From Burkholderiaceae bacterium (GTDB lineage: Bacteria; Pseudomonadota; Gammaproteobacteria; Burkholderiales; Burkholderiaceae), in NCBI GenBank assembly GCA_021166835.1, contig JAJPEN010000047.1, positions 124,001-188,000 on the forward strand: a stretch of DNA of 64,000 nucleotides, read 5' to 3'. The notes below the pieces were generated by a model, which was not told the DNA's origin, made no database searches, and saw only the letters and a program-made list of their open reading frames with translations. Both the position numbers and the translations under genes were made by a program. Shown here piece after piece: positions 26,075 through 38,609 of this stretch. Positions within the stretch are counted from its first letter, which is position 1. The number at the start of each line of letters is the position of its first letter.

Positions 26075-26538
26075 ACCGGCCGTCCGTCTTCGTCGACACG
26101 AACATCCTTGCCTACGCGCGCGACCTCCGCGAATCGGCGAAGCAGGCGATCGCTCAGCGCTGGCTGGAAGTATTGGCCGAGCGACGTGCCGGACGCGTTT
26201 CCTGGCAGGTGTTGAGCGAGTTCTATTCGGTAGCCACCCATCCGAGAAAGCTCGCCGCGGTGTCCGTGCAGGCACGCGCAGATGTGATTGCACTGCAGGC
26301 ATGGAATCCCTGCCCTGTCGACGGCATGCTTTTCGAGGCTGCCTGGCGCCTGTCGGACCGGTATCGCTTCGCCTGGTGGGACGCACTGATCGTCGCGGCC
26401 GCCCGTCGCTGCGAATGTGAGATCCTCCTGTCGGAAGACCTGCACAACGGGCTCGTCGTCGACGGCGTGCTGCGAATCCTCGACCCCTTCTCGCCCGGCG
26501 CCCCCGATCCCGAGTCGTTCGACCTCGGGCAGGTCTGA
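26071..26538 (+). CDS. PIN-domain ribonuclease toxin (VapC-like)
   Basis: 155 residues from a GTG overlapping the antitoxin stop. PIN-domain acidic residues are visible: VFVDTN (Asp9), QVLSEFY (Glu), AWWDALIVAAA (Asp) and LLSEDL near the C-terminus. VapC toxins cleave tRNA or rRNA and are silenced by the cognate antitoxin. It ends 27 bp before valS. Confidence 0.87.
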   Translation: MNRPSVFVDTNILAYARDLRESAKQAIAQRWLEVLAERRAGRVSWQVLSEFYSVATHPRKLAAVSVQARADVIALQAWNPCPVDGMLFEAAWRLSDRYRFAWWDALIVAAARRCECEILLSEDLHNGLVVDGVLRILDPFSPGAPDPESFDLGQV

Positions 26539-26565
26539 CAGCACTTCCGCCCGCTTCTTCACGCG

Positions 26566-29500
26566 ATGACCACTTCCCGCCCACAGGACCGCTCGACCGC
26601 TCCCGATGTCGCCGACGTTGCCGGCGCCGCCGGCGAATCCGCCGCCGCGCCCGGCGCCCCGAACGATCTCGCCAAGAGCTTCGAGCCCGCCGACATCGAA
26701 TCGCTCTGGTACCCGCTGTGGGAGTCGCGCGGCTACTTCACTGCCGGCAACACCGAAGGCGCGCCGTCGTTCTCGATCCAGCTGCCGCCGCCGAACGTCA
26801 CCGGCACGCTGCACATGGGGCATGCGTTCAACCAGACGGTGATGGACGCGCTCACGCGCTACCACCGGATGCGCGGCGACAACACGCTGTGGCTGCCGGG
26901 CACCGACCACGCCGGCATCGCCACGCAGATCGTCGTCGAGCGCCAGCTGGATGCGCAACGCATCACGCGCCACGATCTCGGCCGCGAGAAGTTCGTCGAG
27001 CGCGTCTGGGCGTGGAAGGAGGAATCGGGCTCGACGATCACGCGCCAGATGCGCCGCATGGGGGCCTCCACCGACTGGTCGCTCGAGTACTTCACGATGG
27101 ACCCGAAGCTGTCGGCCGTCGTGCGCGAAGTGTTCGTGCGGCTGCACGAGCAGGGGCTCATCTACCGCGGCAAGCGGCTGGTCAACTGGGATCCGGACCT
27201 GCTCACCGCGGTCTCCGACCTCGAGGTCGTCAGCGAGGAGGAAGAGGGCCAGCTCTGGCACATCCGCTATCCGCTCGCCGACGGCAGCGGCACGATCACC
27301 GTGGCGACGACGCGCCCGGAGACGATGCTCGGCGACACCGCGGTGATGGTGCATCCGGAGGACGAACGCTACGCATCGCTGGTCGGCAGGAGCGTGCTGC
27401 TGCCGCTGTCGGGGCCTGGAGACGAACCGGCCTTCGACGCCGCGTCGCTGCCGCTCGAAGCGCTCGTCGCGCGCGGCACCGAACGCGGATGGCGCGAGAT
27501 TCCGATCATCGCCGACGCCTACGTCGATCGCGAATTCGGCACCGGCGCGGTGAAGGTCACGCCGGCGCACGACTTCAACGACTACGCGGTCGGGCAGCGC
27601 CACGAGCTGCCGATGATCGGCGTGCTCACGCTGGACGGCCGCATCAACGAAAACGCGTCGCCCCGCTACCGCGGGCACGGCCGCTTCGACGCGCGCCGGA
27701 TGATCGTCGCCGACCTCGAAGCGCTCGGACTGCTCGAATCGGTGCGTGCGCACCGGATGATGGTGCCGCGCGGCGACCGCACGAACGCGGTCATCGAGCC
27801 GATGCTCACCGACCAGTGGTTCGTCGCGATGAGCAAGCCCGCGCCCGCCGATTCCCACCTGGCCGGCGGCAGCATCGCCCAGCGCTCGCTCGAAGCGGTG
27901 GCCGACGGGCGCATCCGCTTCGTGCCCGAGAGCTGGAAAGCCACCTACGATCACTGGCTGACCAACATCCAGGACTGGTGCATCTCGCGCCAGCTCTGGT
28001 GGGGACACCGCATCCCGGCCTGGTACAAGGCCGACGCCGACGGCCAGCCGCTGCACGACGGAAGCGTCTTCGTCGCGCGCAGCGAGGACGAGGCGCGCGC
28101 GCAAGCGCGCGCGGCCGGCTGGAGCGGCGCGCTCGTGCAGGACACCGACGTGCTCGACACGTGGTTCTCGTCGGCGCTGGTGCCTTTCTCCACGCTCGTC
28201 GATCCGAACGAGCCCTTCCGCGACGGGCATCCGAACCTGCTGCCTGCGCTCGCGCGCTACCTGCCGTCGTCGGTGCTCGTCACCGGCTTCGACATCATCT
28301 TCTTCTGGGTGGCGCGCATGGTCATGATGACGCTCGCGTTCACCGGCGAAGTGCCGTTTCGCGACGTCTACGTGCACGCGCTCGTGCGCGACGCCGAAGG
28401 CCAGAAGATGTCGAAGAGCAAGGGAAACACGCTCGACCCGATCGACCTGATCGACGGCATCCCGCTCGACGCGCTGGTGGCCAAGCGCACTTACGGGCTG
28501 ATGAACCCGAAGCAGGCCGCGTCGATCGAGAAACGCACCCGCCACGAATACCCGAAAGGCATTCCGGCCTTCGGCGCCGACGCGCTGCGCTTCACCTTCG
28601 CCTCGCTCGCCGGCCCGGGGCGCAACATCAACTTCGACCTGAACCGTTGCGAGGGCTACCGCAACTTCTGCAACAAGCTGTGGAACGCCACCCGCTTCGT
28701 GCTGATGCACTGCGAAGGGCGCGACAACGGCTTCGCGCCGCACACCGCCGAGCAGTGCGGGCCGGGCGGCTATCTGCACTTCGGCACGCTCGAGCACTGG
28801 ATCGTCTCGCGGCTGCAGCGCACCGAGGCGCAGGTCGAGCGCCACTTCGGCGACTACCGCTTCGATCTCGCCGCGCGCGCGATCTACGAGTTCGTCTGGA
28901 ACGAATACTGCGACTGGTACGTCGAGCTGGCGAAGGTGCAATTGCAGGGCAACGACGAGGCGAGCGCGCGCGCCACGCGCCGCACGCTGCTGCGCGTGCT
29001 CGAAGCGGTGCTGCGGCTGGCGCACCCGATCATTCCCTTCGTCACCGAAGCGCTGTGGCAGAAGGTCGCGCCGCTGGCGATGCGCTACGGCGAACGCGGC
29101 GAGCAGACGCTGTCGGGCGACGACTTGCAGCGAGCGATCGCCGAGCGCCGCTACTCGATCATGACGCAGCGCTTCCCGCAGGCCGACGAGTCGCGCATCG
29201 ACGAGCGCGCCGAGGGCTGGGTTGCCGAACTCGAAGCGATCATCGAAGCCTGCCGCGCGTTGCGCGCGGAGATGGGCGTTTCGCCCGCGCAGAAGCTGCC
29301 GCTGGTCGCCGTCGGCGACGCGCAGCGGCTCGCCGACTTCGCGCCCTACCTGCGCGCGCTCGCGCGCCTGGAAGAAGTTCGCATCGTCGATCGCCTGCCC
29401 GAAGGGTCGATCGCGCCGGTGCAGGTGGTCGGCGAAACGCGCCTGATGCTCGCAATCGAAGTAGACGTCGCTGCCGAACGGCAGCGTCTGGACAAGGAGC

Positions 29501-29664
29501 TCGCGCGGCTGGACGCGGAGATCGGCAAGGCGCAGGCGAAACTCGGGAACGCGAGCTTCGTGGATCGAGCGCCGGCGGCAGTGGTCGAGCAGGAGCGCGC
29601 GCGGCTGATGGCGTTCGGCGCTACGCGGGAACGGGTAAACGAGCAGCGGGCGCGGCTGGGGTAG
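26566..29664 (+). CDS. valS: Valyl-tRNA synthetase
   Basis: 1032 residues. HMGH (83-86) within [13 protein letters not shown] is the class I HIGH motif. KMSKS lies at 614-618. An editing CP1 domain lies between them. The C-terminal ~70 residues ([20 protein letters not shown]) are the coiled-coil tRNA-binding arm. An N-terminal extension of ~45 residues rich in Ala/Pro precedes the conserved start, so an internal start is possible. Length is slightly above the usual 950-ish. Confidence 0.96.
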   Translation: MTTSRPQDRSTAPDVADVAGAAGESAAAPGAPNDLAKSFEPADIESLWYPLWESRGYFTAGNTEGAPSFSIQLPPPNVTGTLHMGHAFNQTVMDALTRYHRMRGDNTLWLPGTDHAGIATQIVVERQLDAQRITRHDLGREKFVERVWAWKEESGSTITRQMRRMGASTDWSLEYFTMDPKLSAVVREVFVRLHEQGLIYRGKRLVNWDPDLLTAVSDLEVVSEEEEGQLWHIRYPLADGSGTITVATTRPETMLGDTAVMVHPEDERYASLVGRSVLLPLSGPGDEPAFDAASLPLEALVARGTERGWREIPIIADAYVDREFGTGAVKVTPAHDFNDYAVGQRHELPMIGVLTLDGRINENASPRYRGHGRFDARRMIVADLEALGLLESVRAHRMMVPRGDRTNAVIEPMLTDQWFVAMSKPAPADSHLAGGSIAQRSLEAVADGRIRFVPESWKATYDHWLTNIQDWCISRQLWWGHRIPAWYKADADGQPLHDGSVFVARSEDEARAQARAAGWSGALVQDTDVLDTWFSSALVPFSTLVDPNEPFRDGHPNLLPALARYLPSSVLVTGFDIIFFWVARMVMMTLAFTGEVPFRDVYVHALVRDAEGQKMSKSKGNTLDPIDLIDGIPLDALVAKRTYGLMNPKQAASIEKRTRHEYPKGIPAFGADALRFTFASLAGPGRNINFDLNRCEGYRNFCNKLWNATRFVLMHCEGRDNGFAPHTAEQCGPGGYLHFGTLEHWIVSRLQRTEAQVERHFGDYRFDLAARAIYEFVWNEYCDWYVELAKVQLQGNDEASARATRRTLLRVLEAVLRLAHPIIPFVTEALWQKVAPLAMRYGERGEQTLSGDDLQRAIAERRYSIMTQRFPQADESRIDERAEGWVAELEAIIEACRALRAEMGVSPAQKLPLVAVGDAQRLADFAPYLRALARLEEVRIVDRLPEGSIAPVQVVGETRLMLAIEVDVAAERQRLDKELARLDAEIGKAQAKLGNASFVDRAPAAVVEQERARLMAFGATRERVNEQRARLG

Positions 29665-29935
29665 GCGCCCGCCGAGGGGTGTCAGGGCGGCGCGGCCTGG
29701 CCCACAAGGGGGGTGCGCCGCTTCGAACGCTCCCTTCGCCGCAAAGCGCAGCGTTTTCCGGTGGGAAGCGATTTACGTAGCGTAAAACGCCGCATCTTGC
29801 AGCGCGTGGCGTAAATGCGCCGGCAATGCGGCCGGCCGCGGACGTCTCGCTGGCCTGCTTGCCGGCTACCGGAGCGCTGTCGGTCTGCCCGGCCTGCGCG
29901 CCTACCCGGCGCGCTTCGCCTCGTGCTCCGTCCGC
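29665..29935. other. Intergenic region after valS
   Basis: About 270 bp between convergent valS and tusA. It holds the inverted repeat TTTACG-TAG-CGTAAA (29772-29786), with another CGTAAA nearby. No good gene or terminator was found. Confidence 0.5.
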
Positions 29936-30178
29936 TCAGCGACGCTTCAAATAGAACGTCCACTCGCGTTCGCCGACGTCCGTGCGCACCAGCTCGTGCC
30001 CGGTCTGGCGAGAGAAGGCCTCGAAGTCGCGCTTCGAGCCCGGGTCGGTGGACATCACCTTCAGCACCTGCCCGCTGGGCAGGTCGGTGAGCGCCTTCTT
30101 CGCGCGCAGGATCGGCAGCGGGCAATTCAGGCCGCGCGCGTCTACTTCGCGATCGAAGTGCACGTCGTTCTCGGTCAT
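29936..30178 (-). CDS. tusA: Sulfurtransferase TusA
   Basis: 80 residues with VDARGLNCPLPILRAKKAL, the TusA/SirA signature, and the sulfur-carrying Cys at position 19. It relays persulfide sulfur for tRNA thiolation and molybdenum-cofactor maturation. Monocistronic on the minus strand. Confidence 0.9.
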   Translation of the reverse strand: MTENDVHFDREVDARGLNCPLPILRAKKALTDLPSGQVLKVMSTDPGSKRDFEAFSRQTGHELVRTDVGEREWTFYLKRR

Positions 30179-30237
30179 CGGTCTTTCTCGGGAGAAACTG
30201 GAGCGAATGCCCCGAGTCTAGCAGCGGGCGCGAGACC

Positions 30238-30774
30238 TCAACCGCCTTCGCCACTCGTTCGCCGCGGAAGATCGACGAACTCCACCGGAAGCCCGCGCGC
30301 GCGCATCCAGTCGGCCACCGCCAGGCCCGTCCCCGCCCGCCACGGCTTCAGCCGCTCGGGCGCGACCATCCGGTATTCGACCAGCTCCTCCGACAGGGTC
30401 ACGGTGCCGCGCGCGATCGCATGGTAGGCGATGATCACCTCGTTCTTGCGCACGAAGTCGTAGACGCCGATCAGCGTCGCGCTTTCCACGTCGAGGTCGG
30501 TCTCCTCCTTGATCTCGCGCCGGATGCCCTCTTCCGGCGTCTCGCCCGCTTCGAGAAAACCGGTGATCAGCGCGAACATCTTCGCCGGCCACGCGGCGTT
30601 GCGCGCGAGCAGGATCTCGTCGCCGACCTGGACGAGCCCGGCGACCACCGGCGCCGGATTGTTCCAGTGGGTGAAGCCGCAACCGCGACAGATGCTGCGC
30701 TCGCGCCCGCCCACCGTATCGACGGCAAGCGGCTGCGCGCAGCGCGGACAGAAGCGGTAATCGGGATGCAGCAT
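30238..30774 (-). CDS. NUDIX hydrolase with N-terminal zinc ribbon (NudC-like)
   Basis: 178 residues. Cys9, 12, 29 and 32 form a zinc ribbon. The NUDIX box begins GFLEAGETPEEGIRREIKEE at residue 72, with a final D replacing the usual G. This layout is that of NADH/NAD pyrophosphatases and related decapping enzymes. It lies between tusA and the DUF364 gene on the same strand. Confidence 0.88.
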   Translation of the reverse strand: MLHPDYRFCPRCAQPLAVDTVGGRERSICRGCGFTHWNNPAPVVAGLVQVGDEILLARNAAWPAKMFALITGFLEAGETPEEGIRREIKEETDLDVESATLIGVYDFVRKNEVIIAYHAIARGTVTLSEELVEYRMVAPERLKPWRAGTGLAVADWMRARGLPVEFVDLPRRTSGEGG

Positions 30775-30800
30775 CGCGCGACCGTTCGGCTGCGACCGGC

Positions 30801-31667
30801 CTACGTTCCCGACCGCGACGCGATCCGCGCCGCGAGCCGCTCGAACCCGGGATAGCGGTCGCGCGCGACGACGTATTTCCGCGCGTAGCGCCCCCACGCT
30901 TCGCCGCGCGCAACGGCGCCGGCGAAGCCGTCGCGGTCGACGATCGTCGTTCCGCCGAGCAGCGTGACGCCGCGTGCGAACAGATCGTCGGGCACGCAGC
31001 CGCCGCCCGGGCCGACGAGGGCCACCCAGCGCGCTGCGCGCACCGACGCGAGCACCGCGTCGAGCGTGTCGTTCAGCAGCACGGTCGTCGTGGACAGCAC
31101 CTTCTCGCAATCGGCCAGATCCGCCGGGTCGAGCGTCACGCGCCAGCCGTCGCGTTCGCCGGCGAGGCGGCTCTGCAGCTCGAGCACGACGAGCGAGGCG
31201 CCGGCTTCGACGATGCGCGGCACCAGGGGCCCGAACAGCCCGACCATGCCGATGCGCTCGCCCGGCTGCGGGTTCAGCGAGCCGATCGAGTCGGCGGCGG
31301 TATCGAGCTCGTAGCCGGCCTGGCGAAAGAAGCGCTGCGAGATCGCGTTGACGGCGGCGAAGCCGAGCGTTCGACGCACGGGATCGTCGTCGAGATAGCC
31401 GCGCGCCAGTTCGAGCGCGGGCATGCCGCGCAACGAGCGCGCCGGGCTGTCGCCGCGCAGGCGCGCGAAGGTGTCGCCCAGCAGCAGGAACGAAAGGCCG
31501 ATCGAACCGTCTTCCAGCTCCACGCCGCAGAACTCGGATTCGCGCGATCCCTCGTCGGCGGCGAGCGGAAGATGCACGGCGGCGACCGCAGGCAGGGGCG
31601 CGAGCGCGGCGATCGCCTCGATGCGCCCGAGCAGCTGGTGCGCGAACGCGCGCGGGTTCGTCGACAC
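30801..31667 (-). CDS. DUF364-family protein (putative heavy-metal chelation)
   Basis: 288 residues from a GTG two bases after the alaS stop; no better start is visible. The C-terminal half (RIGMVGLFGPLVPRIVEAG, LGGTTIVDRDGF) matches DUF364, associated with DUF4213 and metal-related loci in other bacteria. It is likely cotranscribed with alaS. Function unproven. Confidence 0.8.
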   Translation of the reverse strand: MSTNPRAFAHQLLGRIEAIAALAPLPAVAAVHLPLAADEGSRESEFCGVELEDGSIGLSFLLLGDTFARLRGDSPARSLRGMPALELARGYLDDDPVRRTLGFAAVNAISQRFFRQAGYELDTAADSIGSLNPQPGERIGMVGLFGPLVPRIVEAGASLVVLELQSRLAGERDGWRVTLDPADLADCEKVLSTTTVLLNDTLDAVLASVRAARWVALVGPGGGCVPDDLFARGVTLLGGTTIVDRDGFAGAVARGEAWGRYARKYVVARDRYPGFERLAARIASRSGT

Positions 31668-31669
31668 GT

Positions 31670-34288
<2,619 letters not shown>

Positions 34289-34483
34289 TCTGGCTGGGCA
34301 AGCGTTTAGGCGAACCGGATATTTTACCTTGGCGCGTGAAGGGTCACGAAGCGCGATACCGGAGGACGGTACCCCCGGACACCTGACGGATTTTCTTACA
34401 CCTCCATGCCCTCGATTGCGATGCGTCTCGTGCTGTGCGCAGCATCACTTTGATCGATAAAGAGTTTTTTGAGCTGAGCGGTC

Positions 34484-34499
34484 CGGCTCGATTCTTGCT
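34484..34499 (+). promoter_or_regulatory. Sigma-54 -24/-12 promoter for PEP-CTERM gene 34547
   Basis: GG (34485-34486), ten bases, then GC (34497-34498) within CGGCTCGATTCTTGCT. The spacing is exact and the -12 half (TTGCT) is consensus. Start of transcription is expected near 34510. Confidence 0.7.
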
Positions 34500-34546
34500 T
34501 ACCAAATCACCATCCCGGGTGCATAGTCTCTGCAAGGACCGACCTC

Positions 34547-35338
34547 ATGACCAAGACCTTCACGCGAACCGCCTGCATGCTGGCACTCACGCTCATTGCG
34601 GGCGGGGCATCGGCGGCGCAGATCTACTGGACCGACTGGAGCGGCTCCGATCAGGATCCGGGACCCGGTTTCAAGGGCGCCGGCACGATCACGACGTCGA
34701 CCTCGACGGTCAACGTCACCTACACGAATCCGCAGGGAGTCGGGTTCTATCAGACCGGCGCTGCCGGGGAGCCGTATTACTACAGCGGCGGCACCGACGG
34801 ACCCGGCGGCACTTCGCCTTTCACCAGCAGTGCGGTCGACAATCGACCCGCCACCACGGATATCGTCGCCCTGCGGTATGCGGGGACGCAGACGTTGCAA
34901 TTCTCGCAGGCGATCGCAAACCCCGTCTTTGCCTACGTAAGCCTGAATGGCAACGGGTACGCCTTCGACCAGGACTTCGACATTCTCAGTTTCGGTAGCC
35001 CCTCCGATGGCAACGCCTGCGGGTACTGGGGCTGTGGAACCTCGTACAAGCAGATCGTTACCGTCGGCGGTCAAACGGAGTACCAGCTCCTTGGAACCGG
35101 CGAACCGCATGGAACCCTGCAGTTCAAGGGAACGTTCGATACCGTGAGTTGGCGCAGCCTCAGCAACGAGTACTGGAACGGCTTCACCGTGGGAGTTCAA
35201 GGTACGGCGATCGAATTCTGCGACGCGAACCCCACGGCGCCTGGTTGTGCGCCTAGCGGTGTACCGGTGCCGGCTCCCCTCGCGTTGCTCGGCCTCGGGC
35301 TGGTAGGGCTCGCACTCCGGCGGCATCGCCGGTACTGA
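34547..35338 (+). CDS. PEP-CTERM exported protein
   Basis: 263 residues. Signal peptide (MTKTFTRTACMLALTLIAGG, ASA-AQ). The mature part is rich in Gly/Ser/Thr/Tyr with few charges. The C-terminal sorting signal VPAPLALLGLGLVGLALRRH consists of a VPxP motif, a hydrophobic helix and an Arg-rich tail. Exosortase would cleave it for surface release or attachment. No exosortase gene is in the window. Expression is probably from the sigma-54 promoter upstream. Confidence 0.85.
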   Translation: MTKTFTRTACMLALTLIAGGASAAQIYWTDWSGSDQDPGPGFKGAGTITTSTSTVNVTYTNPQGVGFYQTGAAGEPYYYSGGTDGPGGTSPFTSSAVDNRPATTDIVALRYAGTQTLQFSQAIANPVFAYVSLNGNGYAFDQDFDILSFGSPSDGNACGYWGCGTSYKQIVTVGGQTEYQLLGTGEPHGTLQFKGTFDTVSWRSLSNEYWNGFTVGVQGTAIEFCDANPTAPGCAPSGVPVPAPLALLGLGLVGLALRRHRRY

Positions 35339-35418
35339 AACACGATTCGAGCGGCCCGCGCATTCCTGGCTTGAGACCTGGGGCGCGGGCGTCCCCTGCG
35401 GACCGATCAACGATCTGA

Positions 35419-35670
35419 TCAAACGATCTCGCGCAGGGGTTCGACAACGAGCAGGTGCGCGTGCGCGGCATGTGCACCGCGCTCGAAAGCGACGACGCCG
35501 GCGCGATCCCGCTCGTCGCCAACCCGATGAGGATGAGCGCGGCGCCGCCTTCGTACCGGATGGCGCCGCCGCGCGTCGGCCAGCACACGACGCAGGTGCT
35601 GCGCGAGCTGCTCGGCTACGACGACGACGCGATCCGCGCGGCGCAGGGAACGGGACAGGCGAACCTCTGA
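35419..35670 (+). pseudogene. CaiB/BaiF family III CoA-transferase, C-terminal remnant
   Basis: The frame opens after a stop at 35416 and reads SNDLAQGFDNEQVRVRGM, then IPLVANPMRMSAAPPSYR and GQHTTQVLRELLGYDDDAI. This is the C-terminal ~80 residues of family III CoA-transferases, which normally have about 400. The catalytic N-terminal part is gone, and the PEP-CTERM gene lies where it should be. The remnant points to disruption of a CoA-transferase operon at this place. Confidence 0.78.
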
Positions 35671-35762
35671 TCGCGCGGCCCGCGGTCGTATCATCGCCCC
35701 GTTTCGCGCATTGCCGTCGCACCGGCCGCGCCCGTCTTCCATTCTCTTCGCAGGAGTCCTCG

Positions 35763-36785
35763 ATGTCCCGCCTTCCCTCGTCGCTTCGACGCCGCCTGGT
35801 CGCGCTGCCCACGGCAATCGCGCTCGCCGGCGTCGCCGCCGTCGCTTCGCTGTCGTCGACTGCGTCGGCGCAGTCGTGGCCCGAGCGCCCGATCCGCTAC
35901 GTCGTCCCGTATCCGCCCGGCGGGCCGCTCGACCTGGTCGCGCGCGCGCTCGCCGAGAAGCTCGACGCGTCGCTCGGCCAGCGGGTGGTCGTGGAGAACA
36001 AGCCGGGCGCCGGCGGCAACATCGGCGCGGACCTGGTCGCGAAAGCGCCGCCCGACGGCTATGCGATCGTGATGGGCGCGGTGGCGACGCACGCGATCAA
36101 CCCGTATCTCTACGCGAAGATGCCTTACGACGCGAACGCCGATTTCGCGCCGATCACGCGCATCGCGAGCGTGCCGAACGTGCTCGTGATGAACCCGGAA
36201 ACCGCGGCGAAACTCGGCGTAAACAGTGTTGCCGACCTGATCGCCTACGCGAAACGCAATCCGGGCAAGCTCAACTACGCATCGGGCAGCAACGGCAGCG
36301 CGGGGCATCTAGCCGGCGAGCTGCTCGAATCGATGGCCGACATCGCCGCCGTCCACATCCCCTACAAGGGCGCGGCGCCCGCGCAGTTGAGCCTGCTGTC
36401 GGGCGAGACCGACTTCCTGTTCGACAACCTCGCCTCGGCCGCGCCGCAGATCCGCGCCGGCAAGCTGAAGGCGCTCGCGGTGACGACGAGCGAGCGTTCC
36501 AGCTTCTTCCCCGAACTGCCGACGATGTCGGAGAGCGGCCTGAAGGGCTTCGACATCGACACCTGGTTCGGCGTCTTCGCGCCGGCCGGCACGCCGAAGG
36601 CGGTGATCGAGCGCCTGCACGACGAGTTCGCGCGCGCACTGGCGAGTCCGGAGATCGTCGAGCGGCTGTCGAAGATGGGGGCGAAGCCCGCGCCGATGTC
36701 GCCGCAGGCTTTCGCCGAGTTCGTGCGCGCCGAGCAGCAGAAGTACGAGAAGATCGTGAAGGCATCGGGCGCGCGGATCGACTGA
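35763..36785 (+). CDS. Bug-family tripartite tricarboxylate transporter receptor
   Basis: 340 residues. AGGAG lies six bases upstream of the ATG. Signal peptide, then WPERPIRYVVPYPPGGPLD and VVVENKPGAGGNIGADLVAK, the Bug (Bordetella uptake gene) signatures of periplasmic binding proteins for carboxylates. No TctA/TctB partners adjoin it. It follows the CaiB remnant, so it was probably once in a CoA-transferase/receptor operon. Confidence 0.9.
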   Translation: MSRLPSSLRRRLVALPTAIALAGVAAVASLSSTASAQSWPERPIRYVVPYPPGGPLDLVARALAEKLDASLGQRVVVENKPGAGGNIGADLVAKAPPDGYAIVMGAVATHAINPYLYAKMPYDANADFAPITRIASVPNVLVMNPETAAKLGVNSVADLIAYAKRNPGKLNYASGSNGSAGHLAGELLESMADIAAVHIPYKGAAPAQLSLLSGETDFLFDNLASAAPQIRAGKLKALAVTTSERSSFFPELPTMSESGLKGFDIDTWFGVFAPAGTPKAVIERLHDEFARALASPEIVERLSKMGAKPAPMSPQAFAEFVRAEQQKYEKIVKASGARID

Positions 36786-36853
36786 GCTGCGCAACCGGGC
36801 TGCGCGACACAGCTGCGCGGCCCGCGCGCGCATCGTCGGGCTGCGCGCGGCGC

Positions 36854-37834
36854 TCAGCGCAGCGACACGTTCGCCTGTCGCACGAGCTTCTCCCAACGGT
36901 CGAGCTCCGCGTGCATGTCGCGCGCCAGCTCTTCCGACGAGCCGGGACTGGGGATCGCCCCCTGCTTCGTCAGCGTCTCCACCACGGCCGGGTCGCCGAG
37001 CGCCTTGCGCGCCCCGGCATCGATTCGCGCCACGACCTCGGCAGGAGTTCCCGCCGGCGCGAGCAGGAACAGCCGCGGCGACGCATCGAAACCGGGCAGC
37101 CAGTCGGCGATCGGGCGCCAGCCCGGAGCATCGCGCAACGGGTGCGGACTGGTGACGCCGATCACGCGGATGCGGCCCGCCTTCTCGTGCGACAGCGCGG
37201 CGGCCGCGCTGATCACGCCGATCGGAACCTGCCCGCTGATGACGTCGGGGATGATCTGCGCGGCCCCGCGATACGGCAGGTGCACGAGGCGGATCCCCGC
37301 CTGCGACTGCAGATACTCCATCGCCAGGTGATGCACGGTGCCGATGCCCGAAGTTGCGTAAATCAGCTCCTTGCCCGCCTTCGACTGGCGCGCGAGGTCC
37401 TCGAGCGAGCCGATGCCCGCGCTCGGGTTCACCGCGATCGTCAGCGGCGCGATCGCGACCGCCGACACCGGAACGAAGCTGCGCAACGGATCGAAGTTCA
37501 CCTTGCTCATCGCCTTCGACGCAATGAGCAGCGACGAATCGGCGAGCATCAGCGTGTAGCCGTCGGCTGCCGACGTGGCGAGCAGCTCCGCGGCGATCGT
37601 GCTCGAAGCACCAGGCCGGTTCTCGACGACGACGCTCTGCCCCAGTTGTGCTCCGAGCCGCTCGGCGAGCGTACGTGCGATCGCGTCGGCGCCCCCGCCG
37701 GCGGAGAAACCGACCAGGATGCGCACCGGACGCGACGGCCAGTTTTCCGCGAGGGCCGGCCGGAACGGCAATGCAGCCAGCGTTGCGGCCGCGGCCGCGA
37801 TGCCGACGAATCGGCGACGTGCTCGATGACTCAT
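36854..37834 (-). CDS. Bug-family tripartite tricarboxylate transporter receptor (second copy)
   Basis: 326 residues from the ATG at 37834 with AAGGAG upstream. Signal peptide (RRFVGIAAAAATLAALPF), then WPSRPVRILVGFSAGGGAD and VVVENRPGASS. It converges with the first Bug gene but differs clearly in sequence, so it is not a recent duplicate. It lies downstream of the truncated enolase-superfamily gene on the same strand and probably bound its substrate acid. Confidence 0.9.
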   Translation of the reverse strand: MSHRARRRFVGIAAAAATLAALPFRPALAENWPSRPVRILVGFSAGGGADAIARTLAERLGAQLGQSVVVENRPGASSTIAAELLATSAADGYTLMLADSSLLIASKAMSKVNFDPLRSFVPVSAVAIAPLTIAVNPSAGIGSLEDLARQSKAGKELIYATSGIGTVHHLAMEYLQSQAGIRLVHLPYRGAAQIIPDVISGQVPIGVISAAAALSHEKAGRIRVIGVTSPHPLRDAPGWRPIADWLPGFDASPRLFLLAPAGTPAEVVARIDAGARKALGDPAVVETLTKQGAIPSPGSSEELARDMHAELDRWEKLVRQANVSLR

Positions 37835-37889
37835 GATGCGAAGCTCCTTCCAGTGCTTTCTTTCGACGACCGAAGACCGTCGGCAGCGT

Positions 37890-38501
37890 TCAGGCCTTGC
37901 CGGCACCGCGCGACAGCGGACGGCGCGCCAGCTCGGCAACGGCGTCCCAGTCGGGCTCGATGCCGAAGCCCGGCGCCTCACCCGGTTCGAGCCAGCCGTC
38001 GTGCGCGGCCGGCAGTCCGCGATAGATCTGCTTGTACAGCAGCACGGCGCTGCGGTGATACTCGACGAAGCCGCCGTGCGACAGCCCGGCGTGCAGATGC
38101 ATGTTGTGGAACGGCCAGGCACCGCCATTGGCGATCGCCACGTTGAACGCCTGCGCCGCACCGGCGATGCGCAGGCACTGCGTGAGCCCGCCGGTGATCG
38201 CGACGTTCGGCTGCGCGATGTCGACGGCATTCGCGACGAAGAAGTCGACGAAGCGCGAGGCCAGCCCCTCGTTCTGTCCGGCCATCGGATCCATGCCGAT
38301 CACGGCAGGCGCAGCGACCTGGTCGATGGCCGCGGCAACGATCTCCTCCTCGGTGATCGCCGTGAAGCCGGTGCCGACGGCCCCGTCGTCGGCTTCCAGT
38401 CGAACGAGAACACACGACAGGTTCGTCCGCTTCGAGGCGGCCTCCGTGTCGAGCGTCATCTCGACATTCAGCGGGATCGCCCGGCAACTCGTGATCTTCA
38501 T
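37890..38501 (-). pseudogene. Enolase-superfamily (mandelate racemase-like) gene with in-frame internal deletion
   Basis: 203 residues where about 370 are expected. The first ~85 match the capping domain start (MKITSCRAIPLNVEM, AIDQVAAPAVIGMDPMAGQ). The sequence then jumps near 38250-38270 to the late barrel (VDIAQPNVAITGGLTQCLRI, HNMHLHAGLSHGGFVEYH). The barrel strands carrying the catalytic Lys and most metal ligands are missing, yet the frame is kept. It is almost certainly inactive as an enolase-superfamily enzyme. Confidence 0.75.
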
Positions 38502-38609
38502 CGACGCACCCGAGTCTGCGAAACCGGCAGGCTACCAGCCTGCGTTATCGTTGTGCGGCGACGCGCGCGACACGCGCGCGGTCGGACCGAAAATCGACAG
38601 GAGAGCTGC

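Noticed and set aside
25999..29025. 1008-residue open frame opposite valS
   Set aside because: It is the antisense frame of an unmistakable valS. The translation is arginine-, valine- and alanine-rich with no domains. Such shadows are common at this GC content.
29772..29786. Terminator for valS at TTTACG-TAG-CGTAAA
   Set aside because: The stem is only six pairs, A/T-rich, and lacks a following T-run.
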